In this document: positions 1 to 5,462 of the stretch, one piece after another
Position numbering within the stretch: the stretch's first letter is position 1
How the letters are laid out: the number at the start of each line of letters is the position of its first letter
Assembly (NCBI GenBank): GCA_003022655.1
Contig: PXSX01000098.1
Span: forward strand, 1-5,462
DNA from: Bacteroidetes bacterium QH_1_64_81
Lineage (GTDB): Bacteria > Bacteroidota > Rhodothermia > Rhodothermales > Salinibacteraceae
Direction of reading: 5' to 3'
DNA: 5,462 nucleotides
Notes under the pieces: model-generated
Databases searched by the model: none
Seen by the model: the letters and a program-made list of their open reading frames with translations, nothing else
What the model was told of the DNA's origin: nothing
Translations under genes and position numbers: made by a program

Positions 1-347
<347 letters not shown>

Positions 348-467
348 CCCTATTTTGCATATGCCATCATAGGGCACACGCTGCTTGCATCCCGACGGCA
401 GTCGGGAGTGCGGGAGAACCTACCATCATGTCAGACATTTCGCTGGCAGCTATGCCAGCTCTGAGTT
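348..467 (+). other. 23S-5S internal transcribed spacer with two hairpins
   Basis: The spacer between 23S and 5S has no tRNA and no convincing gene. It holds two stem-loops. The first pairs 390-396 with 401-407 (TCCCGAC/GTCGGGA) around the loop GGCA. The second pairs 442-448 with 453-459 (GCTGGCA/TGCCAGC) around GCTA and extends, after a 6-base bulge (436-441), through 431-435 with 460-464 (TCAGA/TCTGA). The second stem ends three bases before the 5S start, which suits a processing signal for rRNA maturation; that role is inferred. Neither hairpin is followed by a T run, so they do not look like terminators. Confidence 0.8.
431..464 (+). promoter_or_regulatory. Candidate rRNA-processing stem-loop upstream of 5S
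   Basis: A 7-bp perfect stem (442-448 with 453-459, loop GCTA) is continued by a 5-bp stem (431-435 with 460-464) across a one-sided bulge. It abuts the 5S 5' end. Double-stranded precursor stems beside 5S are usual substrates for maturation nucleases. Here only the potential structure is seen; the processing role is inferred. Confidence 0.45.
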
Positions 468-580
468 TCCTGGTGGCTACAGCGCGGGGGCAACACCTCT
501 TCCCATTTCGAACAGAGAAGTTAAGTCCCGCAGCGCCGATGGTACTGGCCTTTCGCCGGTAGAGTAGGACGTTGCCAGGA
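468..580 (+). rRNA. rrf: 5S ribosomal RNA
   Basis: Complete 5S rRNA of about 113 nt, a component of the large subunit central protuberance. Its ends are set by helix I: 468-477 (TCCTGGTGGC) pairs with 571-580 (GTTGCCAGGA) over ten positions including G-U pairs. Inside are the conserved loop-C pentamer CGAAC at 509-513, the AGAGAAGTTAAG segment of helix III and loop B, the GATGGTACTG loop-E region, and GAGAGTAGGACG-like sequence (here GTAGAGTAGGACG) before the closing helix. It is the last gene of the rRNA operon and is followed within ten bases by a terminator. Start and end may be off by one or two bases. Confidence 0.96.
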
Positions 581-588
581 TTCTTCTC

Positions 589-626
589 AAGGGACGCCGT
601 TGCGATTGCAGCGGCGTCCCTTTTTT
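589..626 (+). terminator. Intrinsic terminator of the rRNA operon
   Basis: GGGACGCCG (591-599) pairs perfectly with CGGCGTCCC (612-620). The stem continues inward through T600-G611 and TGC/GCA (601-603 with 608-610) to a GATT loop, giving 13 bp, plus two A-T pairs at the base. Six T residues follow directly (621-626). This is a textbook Rho-independent terminator, ten bases after the 5S. Confidence 0.95.
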
Positions 627-686
627 ATTTCCCCTACACTTTTCCTCTCGGCTCACTGCCACTGATCCCACCGGCGGCCGGGAAAA

Positions 687-706
687 GGTCTGTTCGCCGA
701 ACAACC
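687..706. promoter_or_regulatory. Inverted repeat upstream of the ubiB-family gene (possible operator)
   Basis: TGTTCG (691-696) and CGAACA (698-703) are perfect inverted arms around a single C, and GGT (687-689) with ACC (704-706) extends them past a bulged C690. It lies 96 bases before the start codon, in the only promoter-bearing stretch available to the downstream gene. An operator is possible. No regulator or promoter boxes can be assigned, and chance occurrence is a real alternative. The rest of 627-801 shows nothing I can name. Confidence 0.22.
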
Positions 707-801
707 ATCGGGGCTGCTTCGGGTATGTGTCTCACATCAAGGCGCTGTCGATGACCTCTTTCCGACTTTGGGACCGTCTCCTTACGCGTTGAATCTCCGA
801 C

Positions 802-2676
802 ATGGGTAATTCCGACTCCACATCTTCCACTTCGGCCTCAGGGACGGGAGTGGGGGCCAGCAACGACAATACATCAGGACGACAGTCGGGAAGCCAGCCT
901 CCCCATGAGCAGCCGAACTGGGAGGACGAGCTCTCCGCTGACCTCCAACCGGATGCTTACAGTGGTGATGGGAGGTCGGAGGAAACGGCCTCTTCGACGG
1001 ACGGAACGTCCTCGTCTCGGTCGTCCCCCCTTACCGACTTCGATCCACTGGCGCCCTACCGAGGTGCCGTTCGGCGATTCTTTACGGTCTGGCGGCACGT
1101 GACGGGGCTTCTGATGGGAGGGCACATCGCATACGTCCGGTCTCTCCCCAAGGTGCAGAAGACCGGCCTGCGGTCGCTTGGGAAGCGCATCCTGGCAACG
1201 GTGCTAAACCCGTTCGTCCGCAGCGACCTGCGGGATCTGCCCTTTCCTGAGCAACTCCGCCGTCGGCTGGAAATTCTTGGCCCTACGTTTACCAAACTGG
1301 GCCAAATTATGGCCATCCGGGAGGACCTCCTGCCCGAGGTGATTACGGAGGAACTCGATAGCTTGATGGACCACCTGCCACCCATTCCCTATGAGCAGGT
1401 CGAAGCAGTTATCGAGCGGGAGTTGGATGGGCCGGTCGACGCGCTCTTTCAATCAATCGATGCCGAGCCCCTGGCCGCGGCGTCCATCGCGCAGGTGCAC
1501 CGCGCTACGACCCACGAGGGAGACGATGTTGTGGTGAAGGTCATCAAGCCGGGCATTCGAGACGTCGTGACCTCCGACCTGAAGCTCCTGGAGTTCTTTG
1601 GGGTCTTTCTGCAGTGGCTACTGCCGCGCTACCAGCCGAAGCAGATTATCGAAGAGTTTGGGGCCTATACGAAACGAGAGATCGACTTCGACTACGAGGC
1701 CGACCACGCGGAGATCTTTTCGGCCAACTTTCAGGACGTGCCCGGCATTGTGTTTCCGGACGTGTACCGGGAGCTGAGCACGGCCGACGTCCTCACGATG
1801 GAGCACCTGGGCGGCATCCGCCCAACCTCGCAGGCTGTTCTCGAACTGAGTGAGGCCGAGCGAGAACGAGTCGTCGACCTCGGTGCGTCGGCCATTATCC
1901 GGATGCTTTACAAGGATGGCTTTTTCCACGCCGACCTGCACGCGGGCAATCTGAAGATTCTTCCGGGAGACCGGCCCGAAGACCTGAAAATTGGGTTCAT
2001 CGATCTCGGAATGGTTGGGCGCTTTCGGGCCGACATCAAGCGGCGCATGCTCTACTATTACTATGCCCTGGTTCGGGGCGACGCGGAAAACGCTGCCCGC
2101 TATCTCCTCGACATGGCACGCGTAGGAGAGGGCGGCGATCCGGAGGGGTTCCAGCGGGCCGTCTCGGACATGGCCCGGCATTTCCTGATGCGGAGCAAGC
2201 AAGGATCAATCAGCCTCGCCCAGGTAATCCTCCAGTCTCTGAGTTTGGGCGGTCGCTACCGCATCTTCTTTCCGGTTGAGATGACGCTCATGGTGAAGGC
2301 CCTCGTTACCTTTGAGGGAGTTGGGCGCACGCTCGACCCCGAGCTCGACGTCGTCGCCGTATCGAGGCGCCACGTGCAGCGCATCTTTCGGGAGCGGTTT
2401 AATCCCTGGACGCTGGGCTCAGAGATGATTAGCAATGCGCCCGAGCTCGTCGACGTGGCGTTGAAGCTTCCGCAACTCCTGACCTCGGGCGTGACTCATC
2501 TTGAGGAGTCGCTGACCGACCGGCCCCCCAGCGACCCATTCGCCGGATTGCGGGGGAGTGTCATTGCCGGATCCTGCATCGTCGGAGGGGTCATCGCCGC
2601 GGTGCAGGGAGGACCGCTCTGGCTTTCGATTCCGCTTTTTGTGATCGGGGCAGCGTTAGCGGTCTGGGCCCGGTAG
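802..2676 (+). CDS. ubiB: UbiB/ABC1 (AarF) family kinase-like membrane protein
   Basis: A 624-residue member of the UbiB/ABC1/ADCK family of atypical kinase/ATPases, which support quinone biosynthesis or lipid handling at the membrane. The symbol is family-level only. Visible family motifs in order: KxGQ (KLGQ, 165-168); the Ala-rich nucleotide loop AAAS (225-228) replacing the usual Gly-rich loop; VVVKV with the ATP-contacting Lys246; REIDFDYEA (292-300); the catalytic loop HADLHAGN (376-383) with Asp378 and Asn383; and the metal-binding DLG (401-403). Two hydrophobic C-terminal helices (about 585-602 and 606-623) should anchor it in the inner membrane. Residues 1-80 are Ser/Thr/Gly/Asp-rich and probably disordered, an extension absent from E. 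coli UbiB. ATG 802 is the first start after an in-frame TGA at 790-792; no Shine-Dalgarno is seen. Bacteroidota and Rhodothermota normally use menaquinone, so a role in ubiquinone synthesis should not be assumed. Confidence 0.95.
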   Translation: MGNSDSTSSTSASGTGVGASNDNTSGRQSGSQPPHEQPNWEDELSADLQPDAYSGDGRSEETASSTDGTSSSRSSPLTDFDPLAPYRGAVRRFFTVWRHVTGLLMGGHIAYVRSLPKVQKTGLRSLGKRILATVLNPFVRSDLRDLPFPEQLRRRLEILGPTFTKLGQIMAIREDLLPEVITEELDSLMDHLPPIPYEQVEAVIERELDGPVDALFQSIDAEPLAAASIAQVHRATTHEGDDVVVKVIKPGIRDVVTSDLKLLEFFGVFLQWLLPRYQPKQIIEEFGAYTKREIDFDYEADHAEIFSANFQDVPGIVFPDVYRELSTADVLTMEHLGGIRPTSQAVLELSEAERERVVDLGASAIIRMLYKDGFFHADLHAGNLKILPGDRPEDLKIGFIDLGMVGRFRADIKRRMLYYYYALVRGDAENAARYLLDMARVGEGGDPEGFQRAVSDMARHFLMRSKQGSISLAQVILQSLSLGGRYRIFFPVEMTLMVKALVTFEGVGRTLDPELDVVAVSRRHVQRIFRERFNPWTLGSEMISNAPELVDVALKLPQLLTSGVTHLEESLTDRPPSDPFAGLRGSVIAGSCIVGGVIAAVQGGPLWLSIPLFVIGAALAVWAR

Positions 2677-2689
2677 CAATGGGAATGAG

Positions 2690-3991
2690 TCATGAGGACT
2701 CCGAAGACCGAGTCGGACCGGCCTCGCGGGTGTGGAGGCGATCGAGAAGAGCGTCGAGGCGATCCAGGACCTCACCGGTCTCGTGGAGCACGTCCATCAT
2801 CGACGCGGGCGGCTCGCCTTCGTCATCGACCTGTTCAGGAAGAGACGATTCATACAGAGTGCGGGTCTCGTCTTCGAGAACGTCCAGGCGCAGTGAAAGG
2901 CCGTGCCGTTCTACGACTGGCTGGAGCTCGTCCGCGCGGCGGCGCAGGTGCTGACGCGTGGCCTGATAGGCGTGCTCACAGACATCGTGACGGTTTTTGA
3001 AACTGAAGACGCTAGAGAAAAACAGGCTCGTGTCGTCACATTCCGGTTCGATCAGGATGAGATCCGCGTGAGGGTGGGTGTGCTCGTACTTCTTGAACCC
3101 GGTCCGCTTGCGGGAGTCGACGATGGCCCGGAAGGTTTGCGACAGAACCGTGGGGAGGCCTCGGTCTGCGAGGCTCGGTTCGACTCCGTTCGTCTGACGG
3201 TCGAGCAGGCGGTCTGCGTGCTGCTCGAGCTGGACGTTGATGGGCACGATCGGGTTGATGCAGAACAGCAGATCGGCCCCGGCGTCGAGCCCAACACTTG
3301 CATGTACGGTGCGGCGCGCCACTCCGTCGATGTAATATTGGCCGTTCACCTCGACCGGAGTATAGAGGCCAGGGAGGGCCGTTGAGGCCTGGATGGCTGA
3401 GGAGATGGGAACGTGATCGTGTCCCTGCTCACCGAAGACCGTCACGTCGGCGGAGTCGAGGTTCATGGCTACCACGTACAGTTCTCGCTCCAGCCGACGG
3501 AAGTCGTTGGTTCGGCCTCCCGCCGAAAGGGATTCGGCGAGGAAGCGTTCGAGAGGCGCATTGGTGAAGAGGCCGGTCGGAACGATCGACTCGAACGTAG
3601 CAAGGAGGCCGAGGAGGGAGAGATCGCCCGGATTGAGCAGGTAGTGGCGGAGCGAAGAGAGCAGTGTGCCGGGCAGGCGGCGCAGTCGGCCGGTATATTC
3701 GCCAACCGCCGGGCGGAAAAGAACTTCCGGCTCCAGATTTAAGGTGGGGTCTGAGGACTCTGAGAGGACGGCCCGGCTTAGCTCGCAGGATGGGACGCCA
3801 CTTGCCAACATGCCTCCAATAAGAGATCCGGAACTAACCCCCACATAGATGTCTAGTTCGTGCAGCGTAGCGCCCTCGATGGCCTCATCGAGAGCACAGA
3901 GAGCCCCAATCTCGTAAATTGCCCCCTCGATCACACCTCCGGCACAGGCGAGCCCAATTGTGCTGCGGCCTGCAGATTTAGTTGAGGACAT
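2690..3991 (-). CDS. Patatin-like phospholipase family protein
   Basis: A 433-residue patatin-fold serine hydrolase, expected to cleave acyl esters of lipids or related polymers with a Ser-Asp dyad. Residues are counted from ATG 3991. The N-terminal oxyanion loop is GLACAGGVIEG (13-23). The nucleophile elbow is GVSSG (51-55) with Ser53. The segment ALPGLYTPVEVNGQYYIDGVA (205-225) carries the catalytic Asp222 in DGV, the counterpart of the usual DGG/DGA. There is no signal peptide or clear membrane helix, so it is probably cytoplasmic or granule/membrane-peripheral. The C-terminal 60 residues are acidic with a short amphipathic, heptad-like stretch (398-420). The frame runs back to 4069 only by a TTG; ATG 3991, just before the conserved core, is preferred. 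A terminator separates it from the phasin gene, so it has its own promoter. It may act on PHA granules (inference); a general phospholipase is the alternative. Confidence 0.92.
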   Translation of the reverse strand: MSSTKSAGRSTIGLACAGGVIEGAIYEIGALCALDEAIEGATLHELDIYVGVSSGSLIGGMLASGVPSCELSRAVLSESSDPTLNLEPEVLFRPAVGEYTGRLRRLPGTLLSSLRHYLLNPGDLSLLGLLATFESIVPTGLFTNAPLERFLAESLSAGGRTNDFRRLERELYVVAMNLDSADVTVFGEQGHDHVPISSAIQASTALPGLYTPVEVNGQYYIDGVARRTVHASVGLDAGADLLFCINPIVPINVQLEQHADRLLDRQTNGVEPSLADRGLPTVLSQTFRAIVDSRKRTGFKKYEHTHPHADLILIEPECDDTSLFFSSVFSFKNRHDVCEHAYQATRQHLRRRADELQPVVERHGLSLRLDVLEDETRTLYESSLPEQVDDEGEPPASMMDVLHETGEVLDRLDALLDRLHTREAGPTRSSESS

Positions 3992-4110
3992 TAGGGGGCG
4001 AGATTCGTTCGAGGAGTCTATTCGCAGAATTCGTCCTGCGCGGAAGCGGTTCCGATACAGGAGCAACAAGGATGGAATCTGGAACGGGCCCTTTCACGAC
4101 CGGGCTCCCG

Positions 4111-4143
4111 AAGAAAAGGAGCCCCCAGAATTTGGGGGCTCCT
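4111..4143 (-). terminator. Intrinsic terminator of the phaR-phasin operon
   Basis: An 11-bp perfect stem: 4117-4127 (AGGAGCCCCCA) pairs with 4133-4143 (TGGGGGCTCCT) around a 5-base loop. Read on the - strand, the stem is followed by TTTCTT (4116-4111), while the + strand side has no T run, so it is directional. It lies 27 bases after the phasin stop and separates that operon from the patatin gene. Confidence 0.92.
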
Positions 4144-4170
4144 CTCACTCGGTACGGGAAGAGAGGCCGG

Positions 4171-4620
4171 CTACTCTTGATCGGTGTCCGTAGATGAGGA
4201 CTCGTCCTCCGAGAGGCTCTCGGCGAGCTCTTCGACCTGTCGGGAAAGGTGGTCTACCTTCTCCCTGAGGTCGTCGACCTCTTCGCGCGAGGGGACGTCG
4301 AACTGCTCGAGGGCAGAGTTCACGGACTCGGAGAGAACAGACTGGGTTTCCTCGCCGGCTTCCTCAAGCTGAGCGAGCGCCTCGTCGCTCTGCTCGCGGA
4401 CTTTTTCGGTGACCTCTTCGAGCCTGCTGCGGCGCTCCTCTTCAAATTCCTGGCCCCGGTCGACGAGGTGATTGAAAAGCTTGGTGCCCTCCTCTTCGAC
4501 GGTCGCCAGGGCGCCGAGACCGGCCAGCCACACTTTGTGGCCTTGCTCCGTGAGTTCGTCCTGGAGGGTTTCGGAAGCAGAAGATTCGTGCTCGGTCGCT
4601 GCTTCGGGCTCTGTAGTCAT
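4171..4620 (-). CDS. Phasin family protein (PHA granule-associated, PhaF/PhaI type)
   Basis: A 149-residue phasin, an amphipathic helical protein that coats polyhydroxyalkanoate granules and controls their number and size. The signature of the PhaF/PhaI-type phasins is present: VWLAGLGALATVEEEGTKLF (30-49). A long charged helix follows (50-105), and then VPSREEVDDLREKVDHLSRQ (109-128) and VEEL, a coiled-coil segment typical of phasins and linked to oligomerisation. The tail (135-149) is Ser/Asp/Glu-rich, and the protein is strongly acidic overall, as expected for a halophile. There is no Lys/Ala/Pro-rich histone-like tail as in long PhaF. The open frame extends upstream to 4779, but that part reads phaR out of frame. 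ATG 4620 begins the protein-like sequence and lies 55 bases after the phaR stop. It is probably co-transcribed with phaR and repressed by PhaR. Confidence 0.9.
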   Translation of the reverse strand: MTTEPEAATEHESSASETLQDELTEQGHKVWLAGLGALATVEEEGTKLFNHLVDRGQEFEEERRSRLEEVTEKVREQSDEALAQLEEAGEETQSVLSESVNSALEQFDVPSREEVDDLREKVDHLSRQVEELAESLSEDESSSTDTDQE

Positions 4621-4657
4621 GGCTTGTGTCGGATGGTTGTGAATGAAGTCTACGTGT

Positions 4658-4675
4658 GAGGAAGGAGGAAGGGGG
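4658..4675. repeat. 18-base homopurine tract with mirror symmetry in the phaR-phasin gap
   Basis: Every base from 4658 to 4675 is a purine on the + strand. Positions 4660-4672 (GGAAGGAGGAAGG) read the same in both directions, a perfect mirror repeat. In the operon mRNA this would be a C/U-rich run immediately after the phaR stop codon. No function can be assigned. Confidence 0.5.
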
Positions 4676-5194
4676 CTACTCTTGCGACGATGAATCGACA
4701 CGCTCCGAAGAGGAGAACTGGTCGGAATCCTCGGGGGTGTGCTGCTGGGCGTCCAACGACGTGTGTCGCTGTTCGTCAAAATCGTCGAGCAAGACCGACA
4801 GGCGATGCTCTAAGCGACGCAACTGCTGCCGGAGCTCGTCGATTTCCTGCTTGCGCGGACTCTGCACGAGCTGTCTCAATCGGCCCAGTGAGCTCTGCAT
4901 CAGATCGTCAACCGTCGTGCGAATCTGGCCCAGTCCACTGTCAAGGACCTCCCCACTGCGGCGGAGCAGGGTGTGGAGGAGGTCCGACGGGATGACGTCC
5001 TGGCCGCTCTTTCCCTCCTCCAAAATGATCTGGGTGAGGGTTTGGGCCGTAAGGTCCTGTCCCGTCGCATTGTCCACCACCTCAACGGTCTCGCCCCCCC
5101 GAACGAGGTCGGCAATGTCGCTGAGCGACACGTACTCGCTCGTTTCTGTGTCGTAAAGCTTCCGATTATCGTAGCGCTTGATCCGTCGAGCCAT
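4676..5194 (-). CDS. phaR: PHA synthesis repressor PhaR (polyhydroxyalkanoate accumulation regulator)
   Basis: A 172-residue PhaR-type regulator. Known family members bind DNA near phasin genes and their own gene, and are released when they bind nascent PHA, which derepresses granule proteins. The N-terminal DNA-binding domain (PHB_acc_N) is unmistakable: ARRIKRYDNRKLYDTETSEY (2-21), then VSLSDIADLVRGGETVEVVD (22-41) and NATGQDLTAQTLTQIILEE (42-60). A second region (70-110, with DLLHTLLRRSGEVLDSGLGQ) matches the usual PhaR middle part. Residues 113-138 form a predicted coiled coil, and 150-172 are a Ser/Asp/Glu tail. Length is normal for the family. ATG 5194 gives the family-typical MARRIKRY start. 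An upstream ATG at 5236 would add 14 unconserved residues, and the TTG at 5392 would add a basic, non-protein-like stretch. No Shine-Dalgarno is visible. It is first in an operon with the phasin gene. Confidence 0.93.
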   Translation of the reverse strand: MARRIKRYDNRKLYDTETSEYVSLSDIADLVRGGETVEVVDNATGQDLTAQTLTQIILEEGKSGQDVIPSDLLHTLLRRSGEVLDSGLGQIRTTVDDLMQSSLGRLRQLVQSPRKQEIDELRQQLRRLEHRLSVLLDDFDEQRHTSLDAQQHTPEDSDQFSSSERVDSSSQE

Positions 5195-5209
5195 AAGCGG
5201 GGACGCCCG

Positions 5210-5222
5210 GAAATTTATCGTA
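5210..5222 (-). promoter_or_regulatory. Possible phaR promoter element
   Basis: On the - strand the sequence TACGATAAATTTC lies 16-28 bases before the phaR ATG. TAAATTTC (5217-5210) matches seven of eight positions of the Bacteroidota -7 box TAnnTTTG, and TACGAT (5222-5217) is a poor sigma70-type -10 alternative. No convincing -33 TTTG or -35 box is present. If used, transcription would start very close to the start codon. Confidence 0.25.
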
Positions 5223-5260
5223 ACGCGTTGCGTCATTTCGATGCGTCGCGTCACGCATTG
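5222..5260. promoter_or_regulatory. Inverted repeat and GCGTC repeats upstream of phaR (candidate operator)
   Basis: ATGCGT (5241-5246) and ACGCAT (5253-5258) form a perfect inverted repeat with a 6-base spacer, extended by C5239-G5260. Nearby, GCGTC occurs at 5230, 5243 and 5248, and AACGCGTT (5222-5229) is an 8-base palindrome. The cluster lies 28-66 bases before the phaR start, where an autorepressor would bind. PhaR autoregulation is known in other bacteria; assigning this site to PhaR is inference. Confidence 0.35.
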
Positions 5261-5462
5261 ATCCCGCCGACTGGCGGTGCAGATGCTCGGCATGCGGCCC
5301 GTCGGAAAACGCATCGCCCAGCGGCTCTTTGTCAAACCGACCCAGAAAGACCCCCGGCGCACGTTCGTCCGCCGGTGGGCGCGGAACGACAAACAGGCCT
5401 ATCTCTAGTCGACGGACACCATCATGCAGTGGAGCGTCGCGGACCGCCTGGGTCACATCGAC

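Larger units (their letters stand above)
5195..5462. other. Upstream region of phaR to window edge; no gene confidently assigned
   Basis: The proximal ~65 bases hold the putative phaR control region. Beyond that, two opposing frames compete. A - strand frame is open from the window edge down to a TAA at 5166, and could be the C-terminal end of a gene lying to the right that overlaps phaR by 29 bases. A + strand frame (ATG 5283 to TAG 5406) encodes about 41 very basic residues with G/C at most third positions. An ATG at 5424 then starts a further + frame that runs off the edge. I recognise none of these products. Confidence 0.4.

Noticed and set aside
385..754. Short open frames on both strands across the 23S-5S spacer, 5S and terminator
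   Set aside because: They overlap rRNA and the terminator stem, and their products are low-complexity and resemble no protein.
1618..2202. 194-residue open frame antisense to the ubiB-family gene
   Set aside because: The + strand carries conserved kinase motifs through this whole stretch; long antisense frames are common in GC-rich genes.
2903..3742. Several + strand frames of 89-160 residues opposite the patatin gene
   Set aside because: They are shadows of the patatin frame, which has the catalytic motifs.
3992..4069. N-terminal extension of the patatin from a TTG start
   Set aside because: It precedes the conserved core by 26 Arg-rich residues and would need a rare start, whereas an ATG lies at 3991.
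4249..4659. 136-residue + strand frame opposite the phasin
   Set aside because: Its Leu/Phe-rich product is the antisense reading of Glu/Lys-rich helices; the phasin motifs are on the other strand.
4621..4779. 53-residue N-terminal extension of the phasin
   Set aside because: It overlaps the phaR coding region out of frame and reads as non-natural Ser/Pro/Arg-rich sequence; ATG 4620 fits the family.
5195..5392. 66-residue N-terminal extension of PhaR
   Set aside because: It starts at TTG and is basic and unconserved; PhaR proteins begin at the MARRIKRY-type motif.

Overview
The window looks like a chromosomal segment of a GC-rich, probably halophilic bacterium of the Bacteroidota/Rhodothermota side, with Salinibacter or a relative as my best guess. 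The grounds are indirect: a Bacteroidota-like 5S rRNA, four protein genes with no recognisable Shine-Dalgarno sequence, and Asp/Glu-rich, Ser-rich proteins typical of salt-in halophiles. Comparing the rRNA with a database would settle the taxonomy.

Layout, left to right. Bases 1-347 are the 3' end of a 23S rRNA gene. It contains the A-loop, part of the peptidyl transferase centre and the sarcin-ricin loop. A roughly 120-base spacer with two hairpins follows, with no tRNA. Then come a complete 5S rRNA (468-580) and a strong intrinsic terminator (589-626), which close an rRNA operon on the + strand. A 175-base intergenic region with a small inverted repeat leads to a + strand UbiB/ABC1-family kinase-like membrane protein (802-2676).

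The right half is on the - strand. A patatin-like lipid acyl hydrolase (3991-2690) converges on the ubiB-family gene with a 13-base gap. To its right, reading leftwards, are a PHA synthesis repressor gene, phaR (5194-4676), and a phasin gene (4620-4171). These two form a probable operon that ends at a clear minus-strand terminator (4143-4111). An inverted repeat just upstream of phaR is a candidate autoregulatory operator. The last 268 bases hold this promoter region and ambiguous reading frames.

Functionally, PhaR and phasin form a polyhydroxyalkanoate (PHA) granule module: PhaR senses polymer and represses phasin, and phasin coats the granule. No PHA synthase, thiolase or reductase gene lies in the window. 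The adjacent patatin is separately transcribed. It is a plausible granule lipase or depolymerase, because a patatin-family PHA depolymerase has been reported in the halophilic archaeon Haloferax mediterranei. That link is a hypothesis. The rest of the window is ordinary housekeeping sequence.
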